Position numbers and translations under genes: made by a program
The notes under the pieces: model-generated
The model's input: only the letters and a program-made list of their open reading frames with translations
Told to the model about the DNA's origin: nothing
Database searches by the model: none
Assembly: GCF_051124815.1 (NCBI RefSeq)
Contig: NZ_CP118486.1
Coordinates: 248,001 to 312,000, forward strand
Reading direction: 5' to 3'
DNA length: 64,000 nucleotides
DNA from: Azospirillum sp051124815
Lineage (GTDB): Bacteria; Pseudomonadota; Alphaproteobacteria; Azospirillales; Azospirillaceae
Shown: positions 1 to 9,851 of the stretch, piece after piece
Position numbering within the stretch: the first letter of the stretch is position 1
How the letters are laid out: each line of letters begins with the position of its first letter

Positions 1-72
1 CACCCGCACCCGAACGCGCATATGCTACCGACAGTGCCGCAGCAGGCAGGCAAGGGAACGGCCAGGACATCC

Positions 73-1539
73 ATGCAATCCGATAACGCAGCGCAAGCCG
101 AATCGTCGGACACCGGCATCTGGCAGCCCGACCTGACCAGCCGGGCGCGGCCGGTCTATCTCGCCATCGCCGACGCCCTTGCCGACGACATCGCCGCCGG
201 CCGTCTCGCGGCGGGACAGCGGCTGCCGCCGCAGCGGGTGCTGGCCGACCGCTTGGGGGTCGATCTGACCACGGTCAGCCGCGCCTACAGCGAGGCCCGC
301 CGCCGCGGCCTGCTGGATGCCCGTGTCGGCCAGGGCACCTTCGTCAGCGCGCCGCATGCGCCGTCGGAAAGCGCCGCACCCGTCCCTCCCCGCCCCTCGG
401 CCACCGCGCCGTCCCCGGTCATCGACATGACCATGAACCAGCCGCCGCTGCCGGATTCGCCGGAGCTGCTGGACCGCGTCCGGCGGGGGATGGCCCAGGC
501 GATGCTGCGGCTCGACCCGCAAACACTGCTGCGCTATCCGGAGGCCGACGCCGGATTCCGCGCCGGGGAGGACGACCGCGCCGCCGGCGCGCGTTGGCTC
601 GGCAGGCGCCTGCCCGACCTCGCCGACACCGGCCGGATCGTCGTCTGCCCCGGCACGCAGAGCGCCCTGCTGGCCCTGCTCTGCATGCTCACCCGCCCCG
701 GCGACATCGTCTGTACCGAGGCGCTGACCTATCCCGGCTTCAAGGCCATCGCCCGGCAGCTCGGGCTGCGGGTGGTCGGGGTGGCGATGGACGGCGACGG
801 GCTCGACCCCGACGCGCTGCGCGCGGCGGTGGAGGCCCATGCCCCCAAGGCGCTCTACTGCACCCCCACCCTGCACAACCCGACGACGGCGACCCTGCCG
901 GCGGAGCGGCGCGCCGCCATCGCCGCCATCGCCCGCCAGAACAACATCCCGATCATCGAGGACGACATCTACGGCGTGCTGCCGCAGGACGCCCCGCCGC
1001 CGATCGCAGCATTGGCCCCCGACGTGACCTTCCATGTCGTCGGCCTCGCCAAATGCGTGGCGCCCGGCCTGCGCGTCACCTATGTCGCCGCCCCCGACGT
1101 CCGTCAGGCGATGCGGCTGGCCGCCGCCCAACGCGCCACCATCCTCGGCACGCCGCCGATTCCCGCCGCCGTCGCCACCCAATGGATCGCCGACGGCACC
1201 GCCGACGCGCTGCTGACCGCCATCCGTGCCGAGGCGTCGGCCCGCCAGCGCATCGCCCGCGACCTGCTTGCCCCAGACTCGCTCGCCGCCCATCCGGACG
1301 GTTTCCATCTGTGGTTGAGCCTGCCGCCGTCCTGGACGCGCGGGGAGTTCGCCGCCCATCTGCGCAACGCCGGCATCGCCGCCGCCGTCAGCGACGTCTT
1401 CCTCACCGCCGGCTTGGCACCGGAAGCTTTGCGCATCTGCCTCGGCGCTCCGGTGAGCCGCGCCGATTGCCGCCGCATGCTGGAAACCCTCGCCGACGCC
1501 CTCGACCAGAGCCCCGCCCTGGCCGGCATCGTGATCTGA
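73..1539 (+). CDS. MocR-type GntR/aminotransferase fusion regulator
   Basis: Transcription factor that joins an N-terminal GntR winged helix (about residues 20-95, including PPQRVLADRLGVDLTTVSRA) to a fold-type I aminotransferase-like domain that binds PLP. The PLP lysine is the K of the motif VGLAKCVAPGLR (residue 327 from this start). The protein is 488 aa, usual for MocR regulators, which typically control vitamin B6, amino acid or amine metabolism. I chose the ATG at 73 because an AGGA lies just upstream; an in-frame ATG at 22 has no visible ribosome site. It ends 4 bp from the convergent ROK gene. Its own target is not evident, because its likely partner would lie left of the window. Confidence 0.85.
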   Translation: MQSDNAAQAESSDTGIWQPDLTSRARPVYLAIADALADDIAAGRLAAGQRLPPQRVLADRLGVDLTTVSRAYSEARRRGLLDARVGQGTFVSAPHAPSESAAPVPPRPSATAPSPVIDMTMNQPPLPDSPELLDRVRRGMAQAMLRLDPQTLLRYPEADAGFRAGEDDRAAGARWLGRRLPDLADTGRIVVCPGTQSALLALLCMLTRPGDIVCTEALTYPGFKAIARQLGLRVVGVAMDGDGLDPDALRAAVEAHAPKALYCTPTLHNPTTATLPAERRAAIAAIARQNNIPIIEDDIYGVLPQDAPPPIAALAPDVTFHVVGLAKCVAPGLRVTYVAAPDVRQAMRLAAAQRATILGTPPIPAAVATQWIADGTADALLTAIRAEASARQRIARDLLAPDSLAAHPDGFHLWLSLPPSWTRGEFAAHLRNAGIAAAVSDVFLTAGLAPEALRICLGAPVSRADCRRMLETLADALDQSPALAGIVI

Positions 1540-1543
1540 TCCG

Positions 1544-2749
1544 TCAGGCCAGATCCCGCGCCATGCCCGACCGAACCAGCAGGTCGGTGTCGGGCGAGAA
1601 TCGCGCCTTCAGCGGCAGCATCGCCGCCCCCAGCACGCGGGCCATCGGGCCGATGGAGCCCGCCAGAACCGGCGCGGCCTTCAGCCCCGACCGGTTGAAG
1701 CCTTCCACCGCCGCCGCCAGCCGTTGCGTGAAGCGGTCGCGCCAGGACGGCGGCAGGAAGCCGTCGACCACCACCTCCTGAAAGTCGATGACACTGAGCG
1801 CCGACACGACGGCGCGCGACAGCTCGGCGCAGGCGGTTTCGGCCCAGGCGTCGAAGATGGCGTCCGCCCGCTCGCCGCTGCCGTCGGCCAGGGCGGCGGA
1901 CAGCGCCGCCGACGGATCGATCCCGGCGGCCTCCAGGTCACGCTCCAGCAGGAAGATCGAGGCGGCGTGGATCAGTTGCCCCGGCGTCTCTCCCCGGCCG
2001 GTCGGCCCGGTCGGCATGGACCCGATGGCCCCGGCATTGCCCTGCTCGCCGCGGTAGAGCCGCCCGTCGATCACCACCCCGCCGCCGATGAAGGTGCCGA
2101 GATAGATGTAGAGCGCGCTGCGGCTGGTGATGGCGTGGCCGGCGATCATCTCCGCCGCACAGGCTGCTGCGGCGTCGTTGTAGCGCGTCACCGGTAGACC
2201 GGTCTCCCGCGCGAAGGCCCCGCCGATGTCGGCATCGCGCCAACCGTCCAGCGCCCCCGGCGCCAGCCCCAGCTCCGCCGACCACGCATGGATCTCGTCC
2301 GGCATGGCGACGCCCAGCCCGACCACCCGCGACCGCGCCGCCGGCGACAGATGCCCCAGCAGCCCGACCGCCTGGGCGATGGCGGTGGAGATCGTCGGTT
2401 CCGGCAGCGGCGCGTCGTAGCGCACCCGGCTCGCCCCCATCTCCTCGCCCAGCAGGTTGATCAGGATCGCCTCGACGCTGCGCCGGCCGATTTTCACCCC
2501 CAGCGAATAGGCGCCCTCAGGATTCGGCGCGATGGGGGTGGAGGGTTGGCCGACCTGCCCGCGAACCTTGTCCAGCTTGACCAGCAGCCCGTCGTCCAGC
2601 AGGCGGTTGACGATCACCGACGCGGCCTGCCCGCTGAGCCCGGTTTCCCGCGCGATTTCCGCCTTTGACAGCATGCCGGCCTGCAACAGCGCATGCATGA
2701 CCAGCCGCTCGTTGTAGGCGCGCAGCCCGGTGGTATCGCCGCCCCGCAT
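1544..2749 (-). CDS. ROK-family transcriptional repressor of the polyol operon
   Basis: NagC/XylR-type ROK regulator of about 401 aa. It has an N-terminal winged helix (LSKAEIARETGLSGQAAS, first 75 residues) that binds DNA, then a sugar-kinase-like ROK domain with the glycine-rich IYLGTFIGGGVVIDG segment. The typical CXCGXXGC zinc motif of many ROK proteins is not obvious (the equivalent stretch reads GEQGNAGAIGSMP), so ligand or zinc binding may differ. The ATG at 2749 is preceded by GGAGG/GGGAG; a longer form could start at 2797. It is divergent from the smo operon, and the shared promoter carries two identical palindromes, so it probably represses that operon and itself until a polyol or its product is present. 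Confidence 0.85.
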   Translation of the reverse strand: MRGGDTTGLRAYNERLVMHALLQAGMLSKAEIARETGLSGQAASVIVNRLLDDGLLVKLDKVRGQVGQPSTPIAPNPEGAYSLGVKIGRRSVEAILINLLGEEMGASRVRYDAPLPEPTISTAIAQAVGLLGHLSPAARSRVVGLGVAMPDEIHAWSAELGLAPGALDGWRDADIGGAFARETGLPVTRYNDAAAACAAEMIAGHAITSRSALYIYLGTFIGGGVVIDGRLYRGEQGNAGAIGSMPTGPTGRGETPGQLIHAASIFLLERDLEAAGIDPSAALSAALADGSGERADAIFDAWAETACAELSRAVVSALSVIDFQEVVVDGFLPPSWRDRFTQRLAAAVEGFNRSGLKAAPVLAGSIGPMARVLGAAMLPLKARFSPDTDLLVRSGMARDLA

Positions 2750-2809
2750 GCTCCCGCCGCCTCCTGCCTCGGATTTCACCAACAATCCGTATAACAACCG
2801 ATCATAACA

Positions 2810-2824
2810 AAATCAAAGTGATTT
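2810..2824. promoter_or_regulatory. Candidate ROK operator, copy 1
   Basis: AAATCAAAGTGATTT is a perfect 6-3-6 inverted repeat (AAATCA/TGATTT). A second copy differing only in the spacer lies 130 bp to the right. Both are in the intergenic region between the ROK repressor gene and smoE, and the flanking CAA and TTTA bases are also shared. I infer an operator for the adjacent repressor. Confidence 0.6.
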
Positions 2825-2843
2825 ACTTAGTAGCGGCACGAGG

Positions 2844-2866
2844 CCCTCTCCCGCCCCGGGAGAGGG
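2844..2866. repeat. REP-like palindrome in the smo promoter region
   Basis: A hairpin with arms CCCTCTCCC and GGGAGAGGG around a short C-rich loop. It is related to the arms of the longer paired repeats at 8192-8329, 11764-11901 and 22781-22894. It sits between the two candidate ROK operators. Confidence 0.6.
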
Positions 2867-2939
2867 AACCATACTCCGCCTATACGAAAGTGCAATCAAC
2901 GCCAAGGTCCGCACCAGCGCCATACGCCACCGAATATCA

Positions 2940-2954
2940 AAATCAATGTGATTT
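2940..2954. promoter_or_regulatory. Candidate ROK operator, copy 2
   Basis: AAATCAATGTGATTT repeats the 6-3-6 palindrome of the site at 2810-2824, with only the middle base of the spacer changed. It is 155 bp upstream of the smoE start codon. The remaining 2955-3108 is a leader with no further feature that I can identify. Confidence 0.6.
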
Positions 2955-3108
2955 ATCTATTGCAGCCCTCCACTGCCTGCGCCATAGTGTTCGTGTGCCC
3001 TACAAACCGAATGCCGTGGACGCATGCGGAGGTCGGGCGACCAGTCGCATAGGCCGGCGGAGCAAAGCCAGGGCGCGGCCGGACAGGAATTTGGGGAGGA
3101 AAACTGGA

Positions 3109-4419
3109 ATGAAGCGTGCGCTATCCTTGATCGGCGCGGCGGTCGCCGCGTTTCTCGGCAGTTCGGCACAGGCGGAAACGCTGTCGATCGCCACGGTGAA
3201 CAACGGCGACATGATCCGCATGCAGAAGCTGGCGGATCATTTCACCAAGGCCCATCCCGACATCACGCTGAACTGGGTGACGCTGGAAGAGAACGTGCTG
3301 CGCCAGCGCATCACCACCGACATCGCCACCAAGGGCGGCCAGTACGACGTCCTGACCATCGGCACCTACGAGGTCCCGATCTGGACCAAACAGAAATGGC
3401 TGAAGCCGCTCGACAAGCTCGGCGCCAACTATGACGTCGAGGATCTGCTGCCCTCCATCCGCAGCGGCCTGACCACCGACGGGACGCTCTACGCCGCGCC
3501 CTTCTACGGCGAAAGCTCGATGGTCATGTACCGCAAGGACCTGTTCGAGAAGGCCGGCCTGACCATGCCGGAGGCGCCGACCTGGGCCTTCATCGGCGAC
3601 GCCGCCCGCAAGCTGACCGACAAGCAGAACGAGGTCTACGGCATCTGCCTGCGCGGCAAGGCCGGCTGGGGCGAGAACATGGCCTTCCTCAGCGCCATGG
3701 CGAACTCCTTCGGCGCGCGCTGGTTCGACATGAGCTGGAAGCCGCAGTTCAACACCGAGCCGTGGAAGCAGACGCTGACCACCTATCTCGGCCTGATGAA
3801 GGACGCCGGCCCGCCGGGCGCTTCCTCCAACGGCTTCAACGAGAATCTGGCGCTGTTCCAGACCGGCAAATGCGCGATGTGGATCGACGCCACCGTCGCC
3901 GCCTCCTTCGTCTCCAACCCGGCGCAGAGCAAGGTCGCCGACAAGGTCGGCTACGCGCTGGCCCCCGACAACGGGTTGGGCAAGCGGTCCAACTGGCTGT
4001 GGGCCTGGAGCCTCGCGGTTCCCGCCAGCAGCAAGAAGGGCGACGCCGCGCAGGCCTTCATTTCCTGGGCGACGTCGAAGGAATATCTCGACCTCGTCGC
4101 CAAGGAAGAGGGCTGGGCCAACGTGCCGCCCGGCACCCGCAGCTCGCTCTACGCCAACCCGGAATACCGCAAGGCCGCGCCCTTCGCCGATCTGACGCTG
4201 AAGTCGATCCAGGCCGCCGATCCGCAGCACCCGACGGTGCAGGAAGTCCCCTACACCGGCGTGCAGTTCGTCGCCATTCCCGAATTCCAGGGCATCGGAA
4301 CCGCCGTCGGTCAGGCCTTCTCGGCCGCGCTCGCCGGCCAGATGAGCGCCGACCAGGCCCTGCAGAGCGCCCAGGCCCTGACCACCCGCGAGATGACCAA
4401 GGCCGGCTACATCAAGTAA
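3109..4419 (+). CDS. smoE: Sorbitol/mannitol ABC transporter, periplasmic substrate-binding protein
   Basis: Extracellular solute-binding protein family 1, 436 aa. It begins with a signal peptide (MKRALSLIGAAVAAFLGSSAQA) and continues with a mature binding protein that includes the typical LFEKAGL and ALFQTGKCAMWIDAT segments. It captures polyols in the periplasm and delivers them to the SmoF-SmoG-SmoK importer. The ATG at 3109 follows a strong GGGGAGGA site; the frame is open further upstream, but the signal peptide fixes this start. Substrate is assigned from the downstream genes, whose order matches the Rhodobacter sphaeroides smoEFGKS-mtlKZ polyol operon. A REP-like hairpin separates it from smoF. 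Confidence 0.88.
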   Translation: MKRALSLIGAAVAAFLGSSAQAETLSIATVNNGDMIRMQKLADHFTKAHPDITLNWVTLEENVLRQRITTDIATKGGQYDVLTIGTYEVPIWTKQKWLKPLDKLGANYDVEDLLPSIRSGLTTDGTLYAAPFYGESSMVMYRKDLFEKAGLTMPEAPTWAFIGDAARKLTDKQNEVYGICLRGKAGWGENMAFLSAMANSFGARWFDMSWKPQFNTEPWKQTLTTYLGLMKDAGPPGASSNGFNENLALFQTGKCAMWIDATVAASFVSNPAQSKVADKVGYALAPDNGLGKRSNWLWAWSLAVPASSKKGDAAQAFISWATSKEYLDLVAKEEGWANVPPGTRSSLYANPEYRKAAPFADLTLKSIQAADPQHPTVQEVPYTGVQFVAIPEFQGIGTAVGQAFSAALAGQMSADQALQSAQALTTREMTKAGYIK

Positions 4420-4467
4420 CCGGAAGTCATCGTCCCTGTACCGGATGAGGGCATGATCCTCTGTCAG

Positions 4468-4553
4468 CCGTCATTCCCGCGAAGGCGGGAATCCAGCCGG
4501 TTCAACCGCTGAACCGCGAACTCCCTGGATCCCCGCCTTCGCGGGGATGACGG
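4468..4553. repeat. REP-like long inverted repeat between smoE and smoF
   Basis: The left arm contains CGTCATTCCCGCGAAGGCGG and is repeated as its reverse complement at the right (CCCCGCCTTCGCGGGGATGA), around a loop of about 25 bp. This type of palindrome is widely dispersed in alphaproteobacterial genomes. In an operon leader like this it can stabilise the upstream mRNA or reduce read-through, so it may keep the binding protein more abundant than the permeases. Confidence 0.7.
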
Positions 4554-4598
4554 CCGAAGAATACGCCTCCCGCAACGTCGTTCCCCAAGGGTCGAGCC

Positions 4599-5471
4599 AT
4601 GGCCACCGCCCACTCGCGTGCAGCCGCGCGCCTGACGATGTCTCCGGCCGTCGTCCTGCTGCTCGGCTGGATGCTGATCCCGCTCGCGATGACGCTCTAC
4701 TTCTCCTTCCTGCGCTACAACCTGCTGATGCCGGGGCAGGAGGAGTGGATCGGCTTCCTGAACTACCGGTATTTCCTGACCGATCCGGCCTTCTTCGCCG
4801 CGCTCGGCAACACGCTGACCCTGGTCGGCGGGGTGCTGGTGCTGACCATCTCCGGCGGGATCGGGCTGGCCCTGCTGCTCGACCGGCCCTTCTGGGGGCG
4901 GGGGATCGTCCGCCTGCTGATAATCGCGCCCTTCTTCGTCATGCCCACCGTCTCGGCACTGGTGTGGAAGAACATGCTGATGAACCCGGTGAACGGCCTG
5001 TTCGCCGCCATCGCCAAGGGGCTGGGCCTCCAGCCCTTCGACTTCCTGGCCGAGGCGCCGCTGTCCTCGATCATCCTGATCGTGACGTGGCAGTGGCTGC
5101 CCTTCGCCACGCTGATCCTGCTGACCGCCCTGCAATCGCTCGACAGCGAAAGGCTTGAAGCGGCGGAGATGGACGGCGCCGGCGCTGTGGACCGCTTCAT
5201 CCACATCATCCTGCCCCATCTGGCGCGTGCGATGACGGTGGTGACGCTGATCCAGACCATCTTCCTGCTGTCGGTCTTCGCCGAGATCCTGGTGACGACC
5301 AACGGCGGCCCCGGCACCGCCACCACCAACATCACCTATCTCGTCTATGCCCAGTCGCTGCTGCAGTTCGATGTCGGCGGCGGCTCCGCGGGCGGCATCG
5401 TCGCCGTCGTCCTCGCCAACATCGTCGCCGTCTTCCTGATGAGGATGATCGGCCGCAACCTGGACATCTGA
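4599..5471 (+). CDS. smoF: Polyol ABC transporter permease (MalF-type)
   Basis: Inner-membrane permease of 290 aa with about six hydrophobic segments. The cytoplasmic EAA loop is clear (EAAEMDGAGAVDRFIHIILP, about residues 187-206), the site that docks to the ATPase SmoK. It pairs with SmoG to form the channel for polyols delivered by SmoE. The stop codon is 2 bp before the smoG start, so the two are translationally linked. No disruption is visible. Confidence 0.9.
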   Translation: MATAHSRAAARLTMSPAVVLLLGWMLIPLAMTLYFSFLRYNLLMPGQEEWIGFLNYRYFLTDPAFFAALGNTLTLVGGVLVLTISGGIGLALLLDRPFWGRGIVRLLIIAPFFVMPTVSALVWKNMLMNPVNGLFAAIAKGLGLQPFDFLAEAPLSSIILIVTWQWLPFATLILLTALQSLDSERLEAAEMDGAGAVDRFIHIILPHLARAMTVVTLIQTIFLLSVFAEILVTTNGGPGTATTNITYLVYAQSLLQFDVGGGSAGGIVAVVLANIVAVFLMRMIGRNLDI

Positions 5472-5473
5472 CC

Positions 5474-6304
5474 ATGGCGCGCGCCGCAACCAACCGCCAG
5501 AAGCTGGTCGTGACCCTGGTCGCCTGGACCATCGGGATCGTGATCTTCTTCCCCATCCTGTGGACCGCGCTGACCAGCTTCAAGACCGAAGCCGAGGCCA
5601 TCGCCAGCCCACCTTCCTTCCTCGCCTTCCACTGGACGCTGGAGAATTACGCGGAGGTTCAGCAGCGCTCCGACTATTTCCTCCATTTCTGGAACTCGGT
5701 GGTCATCTCGGTCGGCTCGACGCTGATCGGCCTGATGATCGCGGTTCCTGCCGCGTGGTCGATGGCCTTCGTTCCCGGCAAGCGCACCCGCGACGTGCTG
5801 ATGTGGATGCTGTCGACCAAGATGCTGCCGCCGGTCGGCGTGCTGATCCCGATCTACCTGCTGTTCCGCGATTTCGGGCTTCTCGACACCCGCGTCGGTC
5901 TGGTCATCGTACTGACGCTGATCAACCTGCCGATCATCGTCTGGATGCTGTTCACCTATTTCCGTGAAATTCCCGGTGAGATCCTGGAAGCCGCCCGCAT
6001 GGACGGCGCCGGCCTGCGGGACGAGATCCTGTTCGTCCTGCTGCCGATGGCGGTTCCCGGCATCGCCTCCACCCTGCTGCTGAACATCATCCTGGCGTGG
6101 AACGAGGCATTCTGGACGCTGAACCTGTCCGCCTCGCAATCGGCGCCGCTGACCGCCTTCATCGCCAGCTACTCCAGCCCGGAAGGGCTGTTCTACGCGA
6201 AACTGTCGGCCGCCTCGACCATGGCGGTCGCGCCGATCCTGGTTCTCGGCTGGTTCAGCCAGAAGCAGCTGGTGCGCGGCCTGACCTTCGGCGCCGTGAA
6301 GTAG
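5474..6304 (+). CDS. smoG: Polyol ABC transporter permease (MalG-type)
   Basis: Second inner-membrane permease, 276 aa, about six membrane spans. The EAA loop reads LEAARMDGAGLRDEILFVLL and binds the ATP-binding subunit. It forms a heterodimer with SmoF. It lies 2 bp after smoF and 12 bp before smoK, in one operon. Family membership is clear; polyol specificity rests on the operon. Confidence 0.9.
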   Translation: MARAATNRQKLVVTLVAWTIGIVIFFPILWTALTSFKTEAEAIASPPSFLAFHWTLENYAEVQQRSDYFLHFWNSVVISVGSTLIGLMIAVPAAWSMAFVPGKRTRDVLMWMLSTKMLPPVGVLIPIYLLFRDFGLLDTRVGLVIVLTLINLPIIVWMLFTYFREIPGEILEAARMDGAGLRDEILFVLLPMAVPGIASTLLLNIILAWNEAFWTLNLSASQSAPLTAFIASYSSPEGLFYAKLSAASTMAVAPILVLGWFSQKQLVRGLTFGAVK

Positions 6305-6316
6305 GGGGACCCCGCT

Positions 6317-7342
<1,026 letters not shown>

Positions 7343-7371
7343 AAGGCCCTAGCCCTATGGAAAATGGCCCC

Positions 7372-8145
7372 ATGAAACGTCTCGACGGCAAATCGGCCAT
7401 CATCACCGGCGCCGCCCGCGGCATTGGCCGCGCCTTCGCCGCCGCCTATGTCGCGGAGGGCGCGACGGTCGCCATCGCCGACATCAACCTCGCGGCGGCG
7501 GAGCAGGCGGCGGCGGAGATCGGTCCCGGCGCCTACGCCGTGGCGCTCGACGTGACCGACCAATCCTCCATCGACGCGGCGGTCGCCACGGTGGTGGAGC
7601 GGGCCGGCGGCATCGACATCCTGATCAACAACGCCGCCCTGTTCGACCTCGCCCCCATCGTCGAGATCACGCGGCAAAGCTACGACCGCCTGTTCTCGAT
7701 CAACGTCGCCGGCACGCTGTTCACGCTGCAGGCGGTGGCGAAGCGGATGATCGCGCAGGGGCGCGGCGGCAAGATCATCAACATGGCCTCCCAGGCCGGG
7801 CGGCGCGGCGAAGCGCTGGTCGGCGTCTATTGCGCCACCAAGGCGGCGGTCATCAGCCTGACCCAGTCGGCCGGCCTGAACCTCATCAAGCACGGCATCA
7901 ACGTCAACGCCATCGCCCCCGGCGTCGTCGACGGCGAGCATTGGGACGGCGTCGACGCCCTGTTCGCCCGCCATGAGGGCCTTCAGCCCGGCGAGAAGAA
8001 GCGCATGGTCGGCGAAGCCGTCCCCTTCGGCCGCATGGGCCGCGCCGAGGATCTGACCGGCATGGCGATCTTCCTGGCCAGTGCCGAAGCCGACTACATC
8101 GTCGCCCAGACCTACAACGTCGACGGCGGCAACTGGATGAGTTGA
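7372..8145 (+). CDS. smoS: Sorbitol dehydrogenase, short-chain dehydrogenase family
   Basis: Cytoplasmic NAD-dependent SDR, 257 aa, that oxidises D-sorbitol to D-fructose. It has the cofactor motif TGAARGIG (residues 11-18), the NNAA motif and the catalytic YCATK pair, and ends in the DGGNWMS tail characteristic of SmoS enzymes; large parts (NMASQAGRRGEALVGVYCAT and VAPGVVDGEHWDGVDA-like regions) match my memory of the Rhodobacter protein. Three in-frame ATGs exist (7339, 7357, 7372). I chose 7372 because MKRLDGK is the family N-terminus; 7357 has a slightly better ribosome site and 7339 overlaps the smoK stop. Confidence 0.9.
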   Translation: MKRLDGKSAIITGAARGIGRAFAAAYVAEGATVAIADINLAAAEQAAAEIGPGAYAVALDVTDQSSIDAAVATVVERAGGIDILINNAALFDLAPIVEITRQSYDRLFSINVAGTLFTLQAVAKRMIAQGRGGKIINMASQAGRRGEALVGVYCATKAAVISLTQSAGLNLIKHGINVNAIAPGVVDGEHWDGVDALFARHEGLQPGEKKRMVGEAVPFGRMGRAEDLTGMAIFLASAEADYIVAQTYNVDGGNWMS

Positions 8146-8191
8146 AGAACCTCCCTCTCCCGTCCCGGGATCCCCTCTCCCTCGAAGGGAT

Positions 8192-8329
8192 CCCCTCTCC
8201 CCCCCGGGGAGAGGGTTAGGGTGAGGGGGACGCACAGCGAGGCTTTTGTCGATTGGCAGCGCTTCGCACCCCACCGAATCCACGCCAAGCATCCCCCTCA
8301 CCCCGACCCTCTCCCCGGGGGGGAGAGGG
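8192..8329. repeat. 138-bp paired-palindrome (REPIN/BIME-like) element, copy A
   Basis: Two GC-rich palindromic arms (CCCCTCTCC...GGGGAGAGGG followed by TTAGGGTGAGGGGG) face each other around a 60-bp middle. The right arm is the near reverse complement of the left. The whole unit has the same length and related middle sequence (CACCGAATCCAC) as the copy at 11764-11901. Two partial arm copies precede it at 8152-8190. It lies between smoS and mtlK. Confidence 0.75.
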
Positions 8330-8361
8330 TGGATCCCCCGATCCCCCGCAGGACCCCAGCC

Positions 8362-9837
8362 ATGACCATCGCCCTGTCCGCCGCCACCCTCCCCGACATC
8401 GCAGCCCGCGCCTCGGTGCCGGCCTACGACCGTTCCGCCCTGACCGCCGGGATCCTGCATTTCGGCGTCGGCAACTTCCACCGCGCCCATCAGGCGGTCT
8501 ATCTCGACAGCCTGTTCGCCCAGGGCCGCGACCATGACTGGGCGATCCTCGGCGCCGGTGTGATGCCGTCGGACCAGCGCATGCGCGACGCGCTGGAGGG
8601 TCAGGACTGGCTGACCACCGTGGTCGAGCAATCCGGCGCGCAGAGCCTCGCCCGCGTCACCGGCGCCATGGTCGGCATGCTGCCGGTCGGCGACGCCGAC
8701 CCCATCATTGCCAAGCTGGCCGACCCGGCCATCCGCATCGTTTCGCTGACGGTGACGGAGGGCGGCTATTACATCGACGCCGCCGGCAAGTTCGACGCCA
8801 ACCACCCGGCGATCCGCGCCGACATCGCGGTGCCCGCCCGGCCGACCACAATCTTCGGCCTGATCGTCGCCGGTCTGGCCCGCCGCCGCGCCGTCGGCAC
8901 CGTGCCCTTCACCGTCATGTCCTGCGACAACATTCCCCACAACGGTGTCGTCACCCGCAACGCCGTGCTCGGCATCGCCAAGGGCATCGACGCCGACCTC
9001 GCCGCCTGGATCGACACCGAAGTCGCCTTCCCCAACGGCATGGTCGACCGCATCACCCCGGCCACCGGCGTGCAGGAGCGCGAAACCCTCGACCGCGAGT
9101 TCGGCATCGCCGACAACTGGCCGGTCTTCTGCGAGGACTTCACCCAATGGGTGCTGGAGGACCGCTTCTCCGCCGGCCGCCCGGCGCTGGAGGCGGTGGG
9201 CGTGCAGTTCGTCCCCGACGTGACGCCCTTCGAGACGATGAAGATCCGCATCCTCAACGGCGGCCATGCGGTGATCGCCTATCCCGCCGGGCTGCTCGGC
9301 ATCACCTACGCGCATGAGGCGATGGAAACCCCGCTGATCCGCGCCTTCCTGCAGAAGATCGAGCGGGAGGAGATCATCCCGACCGTCCCGCCGGTGCCGG
9401 GCACCGACCTCGCCAGTTACTTCGGCATCATCGAGCGCCGCTTCGCCAATCCGAAGATCAAGGACACCATCCGCCGGCTCTGCCTGGACGGTTCCAACCG
9501 CCAGCCGAAATTCATCGTGCCGTCCATCGCCGACCGGCTGAAGGCCGGCGCCGGCATCGAAGGGTTGGCGCTGGAATCGGCGCTGTGGTGCCGCTACTGC
9601 TTCGGCACCACCGACGACGGCCAGCCGATCGAACCGAACGACCCCAACTGGGACCGCCTGACCGCCGTCGCCCGTCAGGCCCGCGGCGAGCCGACCGCGT
9701 GGCTCGGCATGGACGACGTCTATGGCGAGGTCGGCCGGGCGCAGCCCTTCCGCGACGCCTTCTCCGCCGCCCTGCGCGCCCTGTGGACGGACGGCACCCG
9801 CGCCGTGCTCGCCCGCTATACCGGCGTCGCCAGCTGA
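8362..9837 (+). CDS. mtlK: Mannitol 2-dehydrogenase
   Basis: Polyol-specific long-chain dehydrogenase, 491 aa, which oxidises D-mannitol (and often D-arabitol) to D-fructose with NAD. The N-terminal Rossmann region contains FGVGNFHRAHQAVYLD, the middle has SCDNIPHNG, and the catalytic region KIRILNGGHAVIAYPAG is intact. The length matches the family. The ATG at 8362 lies after the repeat element; the upstream open frame is repeat DNA and not family sequence. It is followed 14 bp later by the fructokinase gene, as in the Rhodobacter mtlKZ pair. Confidence 0.92.
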   Translation: MTIALSAATLPDIAARASVPAYDRSALTAGILHFGVGNFHRAHQAVYLDSLFAQGRDHDWAILGAGVMPSDQRMRDALEGQDWLTTVVEQSGAQSLARVTGAMVGMLPVGDADPIIAKLADPAIRIVSLTVTEGGYYIDAAGKFDANHPAIRADIAVPARPTTIFGLIVAGLARRRAVGTVPFTVMSCDNIPHNGVVTRNAVLGIAKGIDADLAAWIDTEVAFPNGMVDRITPATGVQERETLDREFGIADNWPVFCEDFTQWVLEDRFSAGRPALEAVGVQFVPDVTPFETMKIRILNGGHAVIAYPAGLLGITYAHEAMETPLIRAFLQKIEREEIIPTVPPVPGTDLASYFGIIERRFANPKIKDTIRRLCLDGSNRQPKFIVPSIADRLKAGAGIEGLALESALWCRYCFGTTDDGQPIEPNDPNWDRLTAVARQARGEPTAWLGMDDVYGEVGRAQPFRDAFSAALRALWTDGTRAVLARYTGVAS

Positions 9838-9851
9838 AGGACGACCCCGCC

